A stretch of 64,000 nt of DNA from Sipunculus nudus. Taxonomy: Eukaryota > Annelida > Sipuncula > Golfingiida > Sipunculidae. Made by a program: the position numbers and the translations under genes. Positions 11,201 to 26,200 of this stretch are shown piece after piece. The notes beneath the pieces are model-generated. The model made no database searches and was not told the origin of the DNA. It saw only the letters and a program-made list of their open reading frames with translations. The first letter of the stretch is position 1, and each line of letters begins with the position of its first letter. The DNA is taken from NCBI GenBank assembly GCA_026874595.1, contig CM049311.1:47497676-47561675 (forward strand), read 5' to 3'.

Positions 11201-14200
11201 CTTTCATATGAAGAAATTGCAGACCAATCTTTATATGCTTACAGTGATAATGCTTTCTAATCTCAGCTTGTGAACAGCAGTCATGGGATCATCCAGTGTT
11301 TTCCAGGCCCCTCTCATCAAAACTGTTGGTAGCTTGTTCATGGTTACACCAAACTTTTTGGCTGTGTTATTGAGGGCCCTGCGTTCAAACTTGATTTCAG
11401 CAATCCCCTGTTCACACTCACGGGTCCAGTAATGTAGCAAGGCAATGCGACACACTTGGGCTGGGTACTAAAGAATGCAAGGAAAATCAAGATATCAGAC
11501 ATAAGATTACTCTTCATCTAATTAAATGATAAACTTGTATAAATTTTATGATATTTTGGGAATAAGAGACACTGAAAGTTGGTCAAAGTACATGATCAAA
11601 CGTCATTACCATTAACAGATGGTCTATTAAGAAGTCAATATGGTTATGTGATGACTATAGTTTGATACACGGAAACAATAAATCCTGCTGCATGGCATAT
11701 ATGGTGACACAATAACAGAGATATTCTAATTAATTCTTCAACACTCATTTATATTCAGTTAATTTATAGGGTACACCTGTGTCTAAGATACATTTCTTTG
11801 AGCATCCATAATGTCTATCTAAATATGTAATATTTAACATAAACAAAAAAACATAAACAAATGAACACTCAAATGAGTGACTCTAATGACTTTGTTCTTT
11901 TAAGTGGAGGCATTACCTTGTGAGCCCATTCATCACAAGCGATACCCTGGTTGACATCATTGATAACACTCAGGACCATTTCATGCAGTGTCTCAGAGAT
12001 TGTGGACTGTAGCTGTCCTAACCACACCTCCACACCGTCTGAGAGCGGAACCTGCCAGTGACAAGTCAGTTCAACAAGATGAAGCTTATATAAGTTAATA
12101 AAGCCAATTATAAACTATAAAATAACTAAAACCTTTATCCTAGCCATAATACTTCAGCTCACAGAGATAAAAAAAGACTAATTTTGTTAATCTATTGAAT
12201 ATAAATACATATACAAGTTATTTCTGGGGATCAGTTAGTATATATTCACTAACTTTGTATCATCTGTTCAAAGGGATGATCAAATATTTTGATAAACTTA
12301 GAATACTTGTTGAAAACTTTAAGCATAAATTATATCTTATTTTAACTAACATCATATGGTCAAAGTTTATTTTGTATTTGTTTATTCAGCTCATTAATAT
12401 GACAATGTCCAGTTCATAAATATTATCATATGCCAAAGAGCACCTGAATGATTAAAGTTAATATCTTTATGAACAATTTCTGCACCTTTTCTTCAAACTT
12501 GAGTATTTCTCCTTCGATGCTGCTGACCGCCATTGCATCCATGGCAACCATCTCCTCCATCAGGCCTTCTGACGGCAGCATGGTAGATATCTGCTGAGCG
12601 GCCACCACCCCCGGGTTAATGTTCTGTAGTGACAGAACCAAACAATGTGTTATAAAACATCATGATCATGGCACACTACGTACACCTGTGTTGTGTTTAG
12701 ATGATGGTGACAAAATAAACTGTGTAGGGATAGCTCTCTCAAAAATAAATTTTAGCATTTCTTTTGCCTCAAATTACTACCTTTAATCTTTATTATTTTA
12801 TCTGGCAAGTTTTCAAATCTGATCTTAAACTGGTGTTACAATCAGCTTATATATGACTTATAAACGTATTATGCTTCCAATAAGAGTGTTTTGTTTGGTT
12901 ACTGGAGTTACCATCCCACACCTTTTAACTAATCCATGCATATTAGGACATCTGCTATATGTAGTATATGTTATAGGGTTAAGTTCACATTTATGAATTA
13001 GCTGAGATAACTTTGGAAATTTGTATTTAGTTATTATCATAATCTTCATGATTAATGATGTTAGACTAAAATTGAAACTTAAAATTAAAGAAATGCTATA
13101 TTGGTTATAAATGTAGATATTTAATTCACATCCTTTCATGAAACAAGTTTTTAAATGATATCACCTTTGTTTTGGGCAATTTATTGAAAATTATTTTCAG
13201 ACATTTATGAAATAATATACAGTAGAGCATTGTTTATCCAAAATGATTTTGGGACAGGGTTTTTTTTCCAATAAACAATTCCACGATTCACCATGATTGC
13301 CAACCTGCTGTTGAGCACCAGAGTTTACCAGAGATTGACAGACAAAAATTAATGAAGCATGTTCATGATAAACTTCAGCAACAGCAATTTTATTATGTTT
13401 CCATCAATTTATCATGTAAAATACACTAAAATTATTGCATAATGGAAAATCAGAATTCAGTTCATTGTTAAATATTTTTTCATTGTTTGGATTTTGGATG
13501 AATGGTCAAAATTACGGTTCCCAATTTTCAATTTCAGATAAACAACTTTTCAAATAAATGTTATCCTGATAAACCGTGCTCTACTGTATTCAGGATAAGA
13601 TAGATACTGAAAGGTACTGCGTATACTGTAAATTACATGAAAGGACTAATTTTTTTACTAAATATTTATGAATGGAAAACACAATTCACTCAATAAAGAT
13701 TACTCAAATATGCCTGATCATGCCTTTTCTGAAGATCTGTTTAATCCATTTGCGATACAATTTTAATATGTTCATCTTTTAAATCTGTCAATATTGATAG
13801 GTTATTTTTTTCCTGTAGGAATATGTGTAACTAAAAGAAGACTGGATAACACATAATCATATAAATATATGTGATCTTACATTACAACTGTAACTTAGTG
13901 AACTGAAATGAAGAATGCTTGGAAATAACTCAACATTAAACAGTTAATAAACCTGTTGAGTAGCATTGTTATGCTTCACTCACAGATGATCGTTTCTGAA
14001 AATTAGATATAATTATTTGATAATAAAGATGATTATATTTGATAATTAAATACCCCTGTCATGATCATAACCACCACCAATACACAGCTTGAATTTGCTC
14101 TGTCACCAATAATAGATCCAGCATCAAATGTATGATGCAGTATCTTGGTTATCAGGAGTGTATATGTATATAAAATTTGTTAATATGATGTGCTTCAAGG

Positions 14201-17200
14201 TTCATGTTTTTAATGTGATGTTAGTGAACTAAAGTACATGAATCAAAAGGAGTTGCCTGTTGTGATTTGCGATGTGTGGAGTCCCGGATACCATACTTCT
14301 ACAAAGCAAATTGTTAGAAAAAGCATCAAACAATATGTGAAACAACCTGTGCTAAACGCAGTAATTTGTCTATGGTAGATATTTTCATGTGAATTAAATA
14401 TTTTTTCTCAAATTAACAACATGCAGTCTTTGAAAATTAATCAATAGTTAATATCAGGGTGATTGGTAACGTAAAGCCTATGCTCAGCATACACACAGCT
14501 AAGTTGAATGAATGGACTGGATGACAGGGGGCGCTAGTTGTTTGCCTCCAGTTTTTTCAGGCAGTCATTCACTACCCCCACATACAAGAGTATCTTTATT
14601 AGCAATATTATGTATTATCTTCAAAGTGTCTGTGCTAGCTAATGCACACATTCATTTAAACAGTAATTATCCGAGTCATAATTAATGAATCAATTATAAA
14701 TATATCATGAATAACTAATACAACTAAAAGATCATACTGGATAATCAGCTCATATTAAATAATATTATTATTGGTATTCCTGATTGTAAGGCCCTGGGGC
14801 CTAAATAGCAAAAAAAAAAAGACAACTGTAATGTCAAGACAATGACAACACATTTAAATTAAATATATTTTTTTAATGTGATAAAAAAAAGTTTTTTAGC
14901 CATAATATCAAATTTCACCTATGATAAACTTACAAAACTGTGCTAAAAAAATGAAAGTCTCTAGAGCACAATTTTTAGTTTTATTTTTATAAAACATGAT
15001 CTGGTGGCAAAAACTTTACATGAACTCAAAGATTTTAAAAGCAGACATATGGTTATTATATTTACATATGTGATCTATTAATCAAGTCTGGAAGCTCTAT
15101 ATTATGTTTGGCTTAAAGGTACAGAAAATGAACTTGCAAAAATTATAGGTTGTACAAGATACCGGCACACATATACAGTTGTCTGAATCGTGAGGACAAA
15201 CCTTAGTCAATATGAGAGGGAATAATAAATATACAACATTTAATTCATAAGACATCCTCAGGTTAGCATGCATGTTATTCCACCACAAACATGTTTACAC
15301 CAGTTAAAAGGGGGAACAGGATGATTAAAATAAAATTCCATCCAAAAAATACATACTTCATTACCAATAATGACAGTGTGTTATGTATGTACACAGTAAT
15401 CTATCACCCTGCTCAAGGTGTGCTACAGGTATGTCTATTTGTTGATATCAAGGTGTATGTTAATATACACCCTATATTATTTACTTGCTCACAAATATTA
15501 ACTATATCACCACCAAGTGGGTGGCAGTTCTTCCCTGTTCACTCTCAAACTTGATTTCCAACAACCAGCATGTTATTTTCTGCCTACCATGAGTTTTAGT
15601 GCTGTAAATTATTAATGTCCCTTATCCTTATCAAACACATTCACCTCCCGACAATAAAATTTCCAGGACTACTTACTGTAGGTTGATGTGGTGGTATATC
15701 TATGCATCAGGAATATATAATTTTCTGCCTTCTTCCTTTTTCAGCATATCACCCACCATGATGTGTGTACTTGACAGTAACACATACTAAAACATCTTGA
15801 ATTAACAGCTGATCTCTCTAGCAGATCACATATTCTATTTTGTGCACAGCAAACATCATACTTACAGCTAGCTTCACACAGATATGTCAATAATGATTAA
15901 AATTATTTTATCTGCACAATGGAAAGCAATGGATATTTCTTATAATTCCCAGTGGAAATCTGAGAACAAATTTAAGGCCTTTAAGGACCTTAATTATCAT
16001 GCAGATTTAAATTTGATGGCCAAGGTGTGGAAACTGCTACCATGTGAGCTGAGACATGGCATTGTAAACATACTGATCCTTTTATCAGTTTGGACATTTT
16101 TCAACAGGTTATGTCCAATATTACAGGCTAAAGACCTCTTTCTAACAAAATGCACATACTACATAGCCAATAACTTTTAACAAGTAAAAGCTACAACCTA
16201 AATTTCTCACACATTTTGTCATGTTGAATTACCTTATCTGACCTATCACCAGCTATAAATCTGAAAAATTTGTAACTTAAACAAACAAACAAAAAAAAAG
16301 AAATATTATGACTTTTCATTTAATTTGGATAATTCATTTGATGATTATATATATTTATGTACATAATTCTGCAGTCTGTATTCTTAGATCTCTACAATTT
16401 TAAAGCTGGTTTGGAACCTGGAATATTCATTCATAATTTACTATTTCCTTTTTGAATTCATCAGTTACATGTCTAGCATCTATATAGGGATTTAATCCAC
16501 TTGAAATAATATCTGGTACTTATGATATTCAGGGAAATGGTGAAAATTACCAAGGTACCAGTAAAAGACTAAATCTTTTGGTATATTTTATCAAGTTCCA
16601 GGATCAGTCAAAGGTATATATCAAAGGTAAATTATGCAAAGTACTGGATGTACAAAATATCACATTCATTGATTACGTACATGCTTCATATGTTCAACTG
16701 ATAAAAAAATCATTCTGTAAAGAACTGTAAGACAGAAAGATATGTAATTCATTATGCTGATGCATACAATCATAGTAAGTATGTGTATGGTAACCATGCA
16801 GGGGAAAAAGGGAAAAAGGAAAACATGCACTAAAATGAGACAGAGATTTCAGTGCATGCAGCTGACCCCATGCAGACAGTTAATCCATATACTGTAAGGT
16901 TATATATGGATCATACACACCCGGATTACACAGGGCCCACAAAATACTCACATAGTTCAGCCTGACATCCTTATTCTTTGCCTAACAAGTATACACAGTC
17001 AGTCACTAACAGAACAGTACAGCAGCTTTCTCCACATTTCCACTGATTCAGGTGGATTCAATATACACAATCCACAGGCCTCAGTCTGTTAATTGTCAGA
17101 AGCCTTAGAATCAATTTGATAAATGATTCTTATACCTTTGATTCAATTACTTCTTTTATAGTAAATTTAAATCTCCTTTTAATTTAAAGCAAACATTTTA

Positions 17201-20200
17201 AAACCATGAATGTTAGTTGTTTTTTGCAAGTAGTTTTAAATAAGTTTATTGCCACCATTTTTATTTAAGTTGAAACTATATATTAAGGGCACATACTCAA
17301 TAAAAAACCTCAATATAAAGAATATCAAAACTGTATGAAAAGCATTAAACTGGAGATACAACTATTTTCAATGGATATTATTTTGACACTAATCCAAAAT
17401 ATGATGATCCTGAAAAGACGAACCCGGGACAGGAGATATTTATACACCCATGATTGAGTGCATGTGTTTATGTGAATGAATTTAAAGCTGAGTACAGCTC
17501 CATGACAACTATGCATGATTTACATGAGAAAGAATCCCCTAAATGATTCACAAAATAAACTACTAGAATTTTTTTGTCAAAGACATTGTTTGATTGGCCC
17601 TTTTGTTGAACAGTATATAACAATATATACAGTGTGTTTTTTTTTTCATTTAGATGCTGCAATGCCCCTTAATGTATTTTAAAATAAGCTTTGTGGAACT
17701 TCATCTGGTGTGACAATAACACATCATTACAAAAGGAACCTTGTGCCACAGGCCAGTTATACTCAAAACGAAGCTCTTCCAGTTAAGTAGTGTAGGACAG
17801 CCAGGACTACTTGTCTCAACTGTCAAACTTTAAATCAAAATTTGTTACATTTTAAGGAAACACCTGTTTACTTTTTACATGCATATGGTTACAAACTATC
17901 ACTTATTCTGTGAAGTCCTTACCTAAAAAATAGCCAAATTTTTTTGTAATTTACCTTGAAACAATTCTTGTCCAACATTTCTGAATGGCCTACAATACCC
18001 TCTTCACTACATTTATAGCTATGCTGCTGGTGTATTTAGATGCCCATGATGCACCGTTTCTGGCAGATTTTGATGCCCACAAATCCTAACCAGCAGAGTC
18101 TTACTCTAGTGAGTCTGATTCTGTGCAGTGTGTTACAAAAAGCACACCAAGAAGTCTACTGAAGGTGTTCATGTGTTTCAGAACAGAAAGCAAGCTGCGG
18201 GTGAGGTGATATGAAGTCTCAGTGTGTTTTTACATGTTGGTCAACCTTCATATTTAAAAATATGTCTGGAATTTTGAGTTAAAACATTCCTACAAGTGAA
18301 TTTAAAAAGTTGAGATCATGAAAAAAAACTATAGCATGTATTTTCTCTTAAAGTCAACATTAACTAGCAGCATTTTGTAGTCTGAAGCATGTGCAAATAC
18401 TGTGATGTGACACAGATAATAAAATGTGAAAACAAATGTAAAAGCAACCCTTTATAAAGTTGTTCTTACCCTTATGCATAAAGCAGAATAAAAGTAGATG
18501 TATAAACAGATACAATTTTTTTGCATATTTCCATATATTTATAATATGGGTCCTTCATTTTTATAATATAGTTCTGGTATATAAGGTCATCCTGCAGGTT
18601 TACAGGTATGAAAAAGCTGACTTTAAATATTCATGCAAATAAATAAAAATAAAACTAAACAGCAGTATCTGAGATTTGTAGCTATCAATTTAACAGACAA
18701 ATGAATATTGACTAAGCAAAACCTTAATATATCAGGTACAAATTGTTAATAAATGTGTCTCATGGCCACAAAACTGGATTAGAATGAGGCTTAGCAATAA
18801 ATCAATACTAACTTGACTATAACAGCATAAACTATTGATGATGAAACAGTAACAACAGTGGATTGATTTACTCACATGTATTTGAGCAAGACGTTTGTCT
18901 ATACGTGGGGTGTCACTGAGTAGGTGGGGGGACTGACTAGACGAGCGACCTCTGTCACTGTGACTTAGCCCTGGAGTGCGAGTACCTGGACGATCATCGA
19001 TGTCACTCCCAGCATCATTCAGGTTCTGCTTGACTAGCTCAACATCATGAACGCTGGCAAAGAGTGTTCTAAAGAGAAATTATTTCTTATTGTTATTATC
19101 ACAAAATAAATTGACAATGACATTCAATGTTATTAATATACCCATTTGCAGCTATGGTAATCTACACTTCCTCATATGAAGCAATTAAATCCCCGACTTT
19201 TAATTCTTTAAAGGAATGAAAATAAAGAAATAATGTATCTAAAAATATATACCTCATTCAAACATGCAAACAGACACTAACAAGAGTTACACATCCTAAA
19301 AAAAGAGAAAAGAGAAACATACTCATTCTTGACATATGTGGTCCTACTTACCACTGCATGTACCATACAGACCAGAACTCATAACCAATATATTAAATTC
19401 TTTAATTTTAAGGCGTACCCAAGGGCATGTTAAGGTATTACAAATCAATATTGATAAAACAGGGGAATTAACTTCCTATTCACCTTAAGTGTGGCCTGAC
19501 AGACTCAAGGTCATTAGGTCGGCTCAAGATGGCCAGCAGGACCGGATCAGTCACGAAGAAGAAGCGAGGGAATGTCCGACGTTTACCATCAAGGTAGCTG
19601 GTTAGGGACTTGAAGCACACCTCCAGCTCCTCAAAGATGTGACGAAGCACCATCCCCTTGGGTACCTCACCTCCATAGCAGCACTGCAGAAGTCAGACAC
19701 ACAGATAATAAAAACGCTAGATAATCCTAACACAAAACAGACGGATCTTAACTAGACAGACACCCATGTTTCCATAATCCCTGTTGAACTCTTTTAAATA
19801 CTGCTGCCTCCACCGGAAGAATATGTATTCATCCCCAAGTGTTTTTTTGTGTGTTTGTTCACAAAATAAGTCCTGCAATCATCAATAGTTTCTCAATAAA
19901 TTGTCAGGAATTTGGGGAATAGGCCAATGAAGAATATATTATATATTGGTGTGGATCTGGCACATAATCCAGATTCAGGAACCTTGTAAAGGAATATTCA
20001 CAAATGTACAGTAACTTATGCACAAATGAACTTCAGTATATGGGCCGAATAAGTGGTTTTAGTTAGCATCCAACAACAGGTACCCCCCCCCCCCCCCCCC
20101 CAATATGGCAGAGACTTGCATTTCCTAGAATGAAGGTTTCTAGTTCAATATGCAGTTTTATGCAAGAGATTGAAATCATCTTCATTATAGCACTATTAAA

Positions 20201-23200
20201 GTGTTCTGACTAATTCATGTGTGGGTGTTAAGTTCTCAGGACATATTAAATTGTGAATTAAGTATGCTTTTTATATAAATTTCCATAAGCTGAATAATTT
20301 AAATATCTTTCCTGGCTGCATACAAAAGAGCATTTTAGTCACTCTTATTCATCAAAATTTGTAATTTAGTAGTGGCATCCCTGGTATGGTTAGGGACAGT
20401 TACAAAGCACAGCCCCACCTGGAGGACATTCCTGGTATCATAAGCTCGCTTCATCATCTTGGTCCAGCCCTTGTCAATCCTGGCAAATCTCTTGGCTTCC
20501 TGTGGCAGTTCCTGATTTATGAGAAAAACAAGAAAATTCAGCAGAAAGTAATTGCTGTATCATATGATATGATATGTGATATGATAAATTATATAATATG
20601 ATACAATATGATATGATATGATACAATATGATACATGATATGGTACAATACGATTTGATACAATTCGATATGAATGTAGATGTCACAGTCTGTTTCATGA
20701 TGATGAAGATAATGCCATGGTATGAAGAGTATCCTGTCTATATTATAACTGATGGTGCCATTAAACTGTTGTCACACAACTCTTCTGTGGCCATACATTG
20801 GTAATGTCCAAGTTTGGAACTGCAATGTCTAGCGACAGCTTGTCACCCCAAACGTCGATTTTAGATATACTGAAGACGATGGGGTGACAGTACAAGCTAT
20901 TGGGTTTGCATCAATTCTAGTATGTGCAGATGTGCACGCCATTTCTGACACTACTTTTTCATCTTCATCTACTTCTCGAGCTGTCATTTTCCTGAGTTAA
21001 GACAAAAAGTGACGTTATTCTGTTGGGAAAAATAATAATTATTACATCAACGGTTGACTTACGTGTATTCGTGCAGCAGTTTTTAATAACGAGACTCGTT
21101 TTACTAGAAAAACTCGTCTCCATGTCTGTTAGCGGGAGAACCATAACTTCCAGTAGGGGATTCCCAAACGGCTATGTGTAAAACTCGAAAGTCCGAAGTC
21201 GGAAGCAAGGATTTTTTAAAATAAAGCAATGATCGAAGCATAATTAAAATGCTACTACATTAATGGAAAGTACCATTATATTTTCATTGATAGAATTAGG
21301 TTTTTTTAGCATAATGCAAAAATCAAAGTTATCCATCCCAAGTTATAGACTCGGAAATGCCCGGTAATGGTCCAGATGTGTAAAACTCGGAAGCCAGTAA
21401 TGGCTAATGCACTGGTCATCATATCGTCAGCAAACGTGTCAAGCATTTTCAATTATTTCAATATGACATATTTTTCATAAACTCAATCTGTTTTTTAACA
21501 TTCATGATGCTGTTTTTTTTATAATATATTATATTGATATTTTATTTAATTTTGTTAAACAAGATTATATTAACTCATCAATATTTTACGCTGTTACCGT
21601 ATTTTATGTTGGGGAAAAAAGTTCAGTAAATGTTTAAAAATAAATTGTTACAGAGCAAATGTTATAGATATAAAAAATTCTGTTTAATTATAGAACCTGA
21701 TAACAGCAACTATTAAGTTCAGAGAGAAGGATGTCCGAAATTTAAAACTATTTTTAATGCCGTATTAGGGTTTATTTTACCATATTTATTATTCAGTGGT
21801 GCATCCATAGAGGGCGCAAGCCCATTTAGACGTAATATCTCTCATTTTATCGAGTTCTTTTCCAATAAATTCGTAATCAATTTTCATTTCTTTTTCAGAT
21901 GACTTTTTTATTCCCCAGCAATTTCATAATTATATTTTTGACTTTCAAATTCATAAGTTGGTGATTTACTCCACTTTGATAGCATATAAATATATACTAG
22001 TATATTGAGGAATCCCCCCCCCCCCCCCCCCATCGCATTACCGTGCGAGTCATGCACGGTCTCCCCACAGAGCTCAGCTCGGGGTGGAATCGACCGTGAA
22101 AAATCTCACGCCTCCTCGGCTGATACTCAGACTCACGCACTGTGAGCCTGGGCACTCACAGATCACAAAAGTAAAATGCAAAGATTGTCATAAGACTTAA
22201 ACATATCAATTATTTTACAATGAGTACTACCTTTAAATAGTGACATTTTGCAAGTTATAAATGTATAGACGCGCATTTCAACATTGACATTAACATTTTA
22301 CGAACTTTTGAATATTTGGACTTTACAGTTTATACCGTAATTTTATAGAAATATAAATATTAAAGCCCAACAACCTCAAGTTTGAATATATTGTTCAAAA
22401 ACATGTAGGAGAATAGTTGCAGAAAACAGAAAATCCTCATAATCATTTGTTTAAGGTGCCTCAAAATGTCCTCTTTACATTGCATATTTTAAAAATTAAT
22501 CCCTTCCCATACATTCCTCATGTTAATATAAATATCTTTAACAAAATCATAGCTCTAGATGGGGCGAAATATATAACGTGAAAATACACCCACACATATG
22601 TATTATATATATTAAATTTACAAATAAAAATATTATACACAGAATCATGCATAAAAAATTTTAATATATGCATGCAACTATAATTATAATGTAACTGCAT
22701 TTGGGCTGTGGCTCTTAACTGACCATAAGTTAACCAGTGCGTCTCTGTGACTTCCGAGTTATACACATTGGATCACATCCCAGCACTTCTGACTGATTTC
22801 CGAGATGGCTTCCGAGCACAAAGTCATCCATAACTTTCAGATTAAAGAATGGATCACTATTATTCTTCACAGAATGATAAAGAAAGATCTTATTCTATCA
22901 GGGAAAAACAAAACGGTATTGAAGCGTTAGCATTTTGTACATGCTTTAAACTGCTTTATTTATAAGACAATTCCTTGGTTTCCGGCTTCCGGCTTCCAAG
23001 TTTACATATATGACCGCGCCATGACACATTTAGTTTTGAATGAGAAGTACCGCTTCACGTGAATCGGTGCCACAGTGATAAAAGGAGGTAATAAATGTAA
23101 TTATTTTTGTGTAACAACATTTCTTCTTCGATATTAAGCACATATAATACGACTTTACAAGCCTGTGATGCCAAATAATACCAGACAGTAAATATTTTGA

Positions 23201-26200
23201 TCCGACCCTTAGAATGGGCGTCCTGTTGTGACTGCCATCATGACTCCAGGCCCTATCAGTTTATTTCCGAAGGCCTGAGTGTCATGTTGTCATGGCTATG
23301 CAATGTCTAGAACTATGCCAATTATGTCCTAAGGGGAGCCATTTTCCATAATTTCTATAAATCCTGAGTAATTGACATTATTTGGGAAAATTCATGATGG
23401 TCTTGTTGCTTCACCATCAATCAGAAACCATGCTAACTCCAGCAGGTGAACCTGGCTGATGGAAAACAAAACCCAGTCAAAGTGGCACAGACCTGTCCCA
23501 ACCCAGGAATAGGTAATATGCTTATCATTACAACTGCTGGTTTACAGTTGCCTGCACAGGAGTAGGAATAATCAAAACCATCACCTGTCATTAAAACGGA
23601 GGGAGACTTTAAGGTTTCTTTGAGATTCACCATTTTTCCTCATCAAGGTTTTTACTGGGGACCTTTAGTTTTCAAGGTTTTTACTGGGGACCTTTAGTTT
23701 TGAACATGTGTTCTTAAGTGCAGCTTGTACCTTAGCAGCATCTGGGTTGCTGAAGACAGCCTCAAGGTACTGCCAAAGATCCTGGACCTCCAGCCACTGT
23801 TCCAGTACTTCCCCGACCTCCTTGAGTTTCTCTGCCCATGATGCGGCTTCCTCCCGCAGCGGGCCGATGTAGCGGGATGTCAGCATCTGAGCCAGCAAGG
23901 CCTGGGCATCCTCCAGCTGTTCCAGCAGCCTCTCTGTAGATACCTTGTCCAGGTACATGGGGCCTCGTCTCTTGTAATGCTCAAAGTTCAGTACCTGTAG
24001 TATGTGTCATAAAAAAATGTACCAGGAAGTCCTGACATCCCCAATATCTGCTCTCATATGTTTAAATTATTATCTTCTAATGGGAAAGACAGGACTTCTT
24101 AAATGGACTCTCAGTCACTGATCCCTTCTAACAAAGACTTTGATGTTATATCTAATTATTGATTGTTAAAAAGATCTTTTGATTCTATATATTCTTGCTA
24201 GGTGATTTCAACTTAATGAAATGGTTCAGCATGTTGATATATTTCTGAGTCACAGTATTTTAAACTTGTACTTGAACTTTTTTTTTCACACACAGTTCAA
24301 ATTCCATGTGGCCAAGATATAACTGCAGTTCTTCCAAATAAAACTGTGCATCATGGGTGTTTAGATAAATTAATTACATAACATTTGAATAAACCTATTA
24401 CTGGAAAAATGAATCAATCAATTTGTTATAAACCAACCCTGAAAGAAAAGCAAACAAGATGTTATAACTCTTTTAACATTGTGGTGGCATCATCAATGCA
24501 CCTTCTGTTCCCAATGAAGGTATTACTATTTTACCAACATGAATACTCCACAGGTCTAACAGGTAAAACAAACAACTGTTTTGTTCATCAAGGTGCCCAC
24601 CTGGAAGTAGTGACTTACATTCTTCTTGTGATAAATTTTGAGTAAATGATAAACAGATGAGTAGTAATTTGAGTACCTGCTCAGTTCAATATCCAAGTAA
24701 CCCTCATAAATATGAAACACTCCATGTCTACACTAGGGTAGTATGATAAATGTTGAGTTAATGATATAGAGATGAGTAGTAATCTGAGTACCTGCTCAGT
24801 CCACTCCTCCACAGTAACCCTCAGATTTGAAACATCTAATGCCTACACTAGGGTAGTGTAATAAATTTTGAGTTAATGATAATATGAGTACCTGCTCAGT
24901 CCACTCATCTTCAGTAACCCTCATCTTGACCTCCAGTTCCTGCTCTCGTCCGGCTGCCCAGCAGATCTCCTCTATTTCTTTCTTGTGTCTGAATCAGGGA
25001 TACTTCAGTCATGAACAAAGCCTCTTCACTCATAAATATATATATGTATGATATGATGACTATGATTTAATCTCAATGTAACAGCCACTACTTGACTTAT
25101 GAAAATAAGCTTGGTGCTACATCTAAAGTTTAAGTTGAATTTGAAAAATAAAATTAAAAAAGTCCTTCTTTAAACATATTTTAACAGTCGTAATAAAAGA
25201 TAAAATTAAATAAGCAGTTTTGATGAAAGTATTATTATATCTTAGATTTTAAAATATCACTATCAGCTGTACTAAAGTATAATAATCACCAGGTACTATA
25301 TATACTATAACATGATTTTACAACTTGTTATCAAGTTACAGATCTTTAGCTTGACCTTAGTCTCTTACATCTAGTTTTATATACAAAAATATATTTTTTG
25401 CATCTTTAGTATTAATACATAAATATAATAAAAATATATGCAGTATTAATCAAAAGAATTTATATATAAAATTCATAAGATGCATTGAGATGAATACTGT
25501 TGAGACTGACTTGATGAGGCCAATGTCCAGGAGGTGTGAGAGCCTGAACACGTTAGCCTCCAGCTGGAACGAACTGCCAGTCACTGACATCACCTGGAGC
25601 CAGTGGCGATTCCTGATCTCCTGAAAACAGATCCAATATACAAAGTTTTGATAACTCTTCATGTCGTATTTTTAAGAGGTATGTCATCAACAGAATGTGA
25701 CTTGTTATGTAACAGAGTTCTGTTTAGAAATGTTACATAGAGTGACTTGCCAGTCTTGGCCTGCTTTTTGTCAAAGATCACTCTAATCAGGGAATAGAAT
25801 TATAAGCATTAGCATGCAAGTCCAAGCTACAGGTAGCAGTACCACTTTATACCCCAAGAACACATTAGAATAAACATTAGAATATATTACAATATTCTAG
25901 TATCAAAAATGATACTTTATCAAAATCAGATAAAAAAATGGGATTAAAATTAGACTAGAATCTTTACTATCTGATAAGACATACCTATATATGCATAACA
26001 AAGTGTCAGTAAATGTAATTATTATTATTAATTACTATCAATTTCATGTAAGTCTATCATACAGCAGCCCTATGAAAACTATTCCTGTGAATATACCACT
26101 GAATAGTTTTAGACCCAACTTTACCCTAGCTGGTATACTGGATTATTTGTGAGGTGCCACATTGTGTACTAATGCAGACAACCAGCTTCCCGCTTATCAA

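Noticed and set aside
15884-16180. 98-codon plus-strand frame in intron 27
   Set aside because: Lys/Ile/Asn composition typical of AT-rich DNA, no recognisable domain, no supporting splice or promoter context.
7519-23298. Copies L and R as an inverted segmental duplication of the locus
   Set aside because: Homology stops exactly at the element ends and each copy has its own, different target duplication.
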